Assembly: GCA_028701815.1 (NCBI GenBank)
Contig: JAQVPY010000026.1
Location: forward strand, 1-16,356
DNA from: Bacteroidales bacterium
Lineage (GTDB): Bacteria > Bacteroidota > Bacteroidia > Bacteroidales > BM520
Reading direction: 5' to 3'
Length of the DNA: 16,356 bases
The translations under genes were made by a program, and so were the position numbers. Positions 15,151-16,356 of this stretch are shown here, piece by piece (the first letter of the stretch is position 1; each line of letters opens with the position of its first letter). The notes beneath the pieces were generated by a model. The model was given only the letters and a program-made list of their open reading frames with translations, was not told the origin of the DNA and searched no databases.

Positions 15151-16356
15151 ATGATAACTTTTTTAGTAGCATTAGCTCTGCTTATCATAGGTTACATCAT
15201 TTATGGAAAAGTAACCGAAAGGGTCTTCGGCATTGACAAAGATCGCAAGACGCCGGCATTCACCAGGCAAGATGGCATGGACTATATCCCGATGCCCGCC
15301 TGGAAGGTATTTATGATACAGTTTTTGAATATTGCAGGATTAGGGCCTATTTTCGGTGCCATTATGGGGGCTAAATTCGGAACCGCCTCTTATTTATGGA
15401 TTGTCTTCGGTTGCATTTTTGCCGGAGCAGTTCACGATTTCATGTCCGGGATGATTTCACTCCGCAGCGATGGCATCAGTCTCCCCGAAATTATCGGTGC
15501 CAACCTCGGGAAGCCTACCGAAAAGATTATGCGCGTTTTCACCATAATACTCATGATTCTTGTAGGGGCTGTGTTTGTAAGCGGTCCAGCCGGAATTCTC
15601 GCAAATCTCACCTCCGATAAGTTCGATGCCAACTTCTGGATCATTATCATACTAGTCTACTATGTATTGGCGACACTATTACCCGTAGATAAAATAATCG
15701 GCAAAATATATCCTCTCTTTGCCATAGCGCTATTATTCATGGCAGCAGGTCTGTTGGGCTATATCCTCATCGCTCAACCGAATTTGCCGGAGATAACCGA
15801 CGGCTTGGCTAACAAACATCCAAATGCAGCCAACCAGCCGTTGTTTCCGATGTTATTCATAACGATCGCCTGTGGTGCAATATCAGGATTTCATGCGACT
15901 CAATCGCCGATGATGGCACGATGTATGAAAAACGAGAGACTCGGAAGGCCGATATTTTTCGGAGCTATGATAACAGAAGGCATCGTGGCTTTGATTTGGG
16001 CTGCTGCCGCAACATTTTTCTTCAGTCCCGAAGGTCAGCAATTCTTCGGCATCGCATCCGGGAGCAACATCAACAGCAATTCCGCATTGATTTTAGATAA
16101 AATAGCTCGGACATGGTTAGGTCCAGTCGGAGGCGTATTAGCCATTTTAGGTGCGGTCGCCGCCCCGATAACCTCAGGAGACACGGCATTACGCTCGAGC
16201 AGACTCATCATCGCCGACTTTCTTAAAATCGATCAAAAGAAAATCTCGAAACGGTTATTAATCTCCATCCCCATTTTCGTCGTCACCTTTTTCGTCCTAT
16301 TTTACAGTTTAAAAGATAAAGACGGCTTTGAAATCATCTGGAGATATTTTGCGTGG
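15151..16356 (+). CDS. cstA: Carbon starvation protein A (peptide/pyruvate transporter family), 3' partial
   Basis: 402 codons are open from the ATG to the window end without a stop, so the 3' end is missing (Bacteroidota CstA proteins are commonly somewhat under 500 residues). The protein is an inner-membrane polytopic transporter starting with a hydrophobic segment (ITFLVALALLIIGYIIYG). Family motifs are AGLGPIFGA (62-70), AVHDFMSGMISLRSDG (about 93-108), ACGAISGFHATQSP (from about 240) and PITSGDTALRSSRL (339-352). CstA proteins are induced on carbon starvation in enterobacteria and take up peptides or pyruvate. It begins 15 bp after galM with no promoter between, so co-transcription is likely. 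The substrate here is not deducible from sequence alone. Confidence 0.95.
   Translation, partial: MITFLVALALLIIGYIIYGKVTERVFGIDKDRKTPAFTRQDGMDYIPMPAWKVFMIQFLNIAGLGPIFGAIMGAKFGTASYLWIVFGCIFAGAVHDFMSGMISLRSDGISLPEIIGANLGKPTEKIMRVFTIILMILVGAVFVSGPAGILANLTSDKFDANFWIIIILVYYVLATLLPVDKIIGKIYPLFAIALLFMAAGLLGYILIAQPNLPEITDGLANKHPNAANQPLFPMLFITIACGAISGFHATQSPMMARCMKNERLGRPIFFGAMITEGIVALIWAAAATFFFSPEGQQFFGIASGSNINSNSALILDKIARTWLGPVGGVLAILGAVAAPITSGDTALRSSRLIIADFLKIDQKKISKRLLISIPIFVVTFFVLFYSLKDKDGFEIIWRYFAW

Noticed and set aside
1..16356. CRISPR arrays, tRNA genes, transposases and attachment-site repeats
   Set aside because: I looked for regularly spaced repeats, tRNA-like cloverleaf arms, transposase or integrase motifs and flanking direct repeats, and saw none.

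Overview
The window looks like chromosomal DNA of a Bacteroidota member, probably Bacteroidales. The signs are AT-rich intergenic gaps, TAnnTTTG-type -7 promoter boxes instead of E. coli-like -10/-35 pairs, mostly no Shine-Dalgarno sequences, a secreted outer-membrane beta-barrel protein with an 'AQA|Q' signal peptide, and S15, PNPase and CstA sequences that fit this phylum. I cannot name a species.

The window has two parts. Bases 1-6756 are accessory. They hold a very large STAND-type P-loop NTPase with an N-terminal HEPN-like motif (5' end outside the window). Three bases later comes a secreted glycerophosphodiester phosphodiesterase. Converging on these from the other strand is a two-gene unit: a 421-aa protein with two C-terminal membrane helices, then a cysteine-rich 197-aa protein, the two reading frames overlapping by 14 bp. 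The plus-strand and minus-strand units overlap tail to tail by 16 bp. The HEPN-STAND protein has the layout of anti-phage/abortive-infection sensors, and the unrecognised membrane-protein pair is the best candidate for something undescribed. Joint function is only inferred from proximity.

Bases 6836-16356 look like core genome, all on the plus strand. In order: a LutA/YkgE-like cysteine-rich protein (one cysteine of its first CCG motif replaced by Asp) followed after 5 bp by the Tex RNA-binding protein; an outer-membrane beta-barrel protein followed after 5 bp by a C_GCAxxG_C_C redox-type protein; ribosomal protein S15 with its own promoter and an intrinsic terminator; polynucleotide phosphorylase with an Arg/Glu-rich tail built on an 18-bp repeat; galactose mutarotase with its own promoter; and carbon starvation protein CstA, cut by the window end.

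A 123-bp divergent intergenic region (6757-6879) separates the two parts. Its minus-strand promoter matches the Bacteroides consensus well and sits so close to the start codon that the transcript should be leaderless or nearly so. I see no RNA genes, insertion sequences, CRISPR arrays or attachment sites. No stretch over 300 bases lacks a gene.
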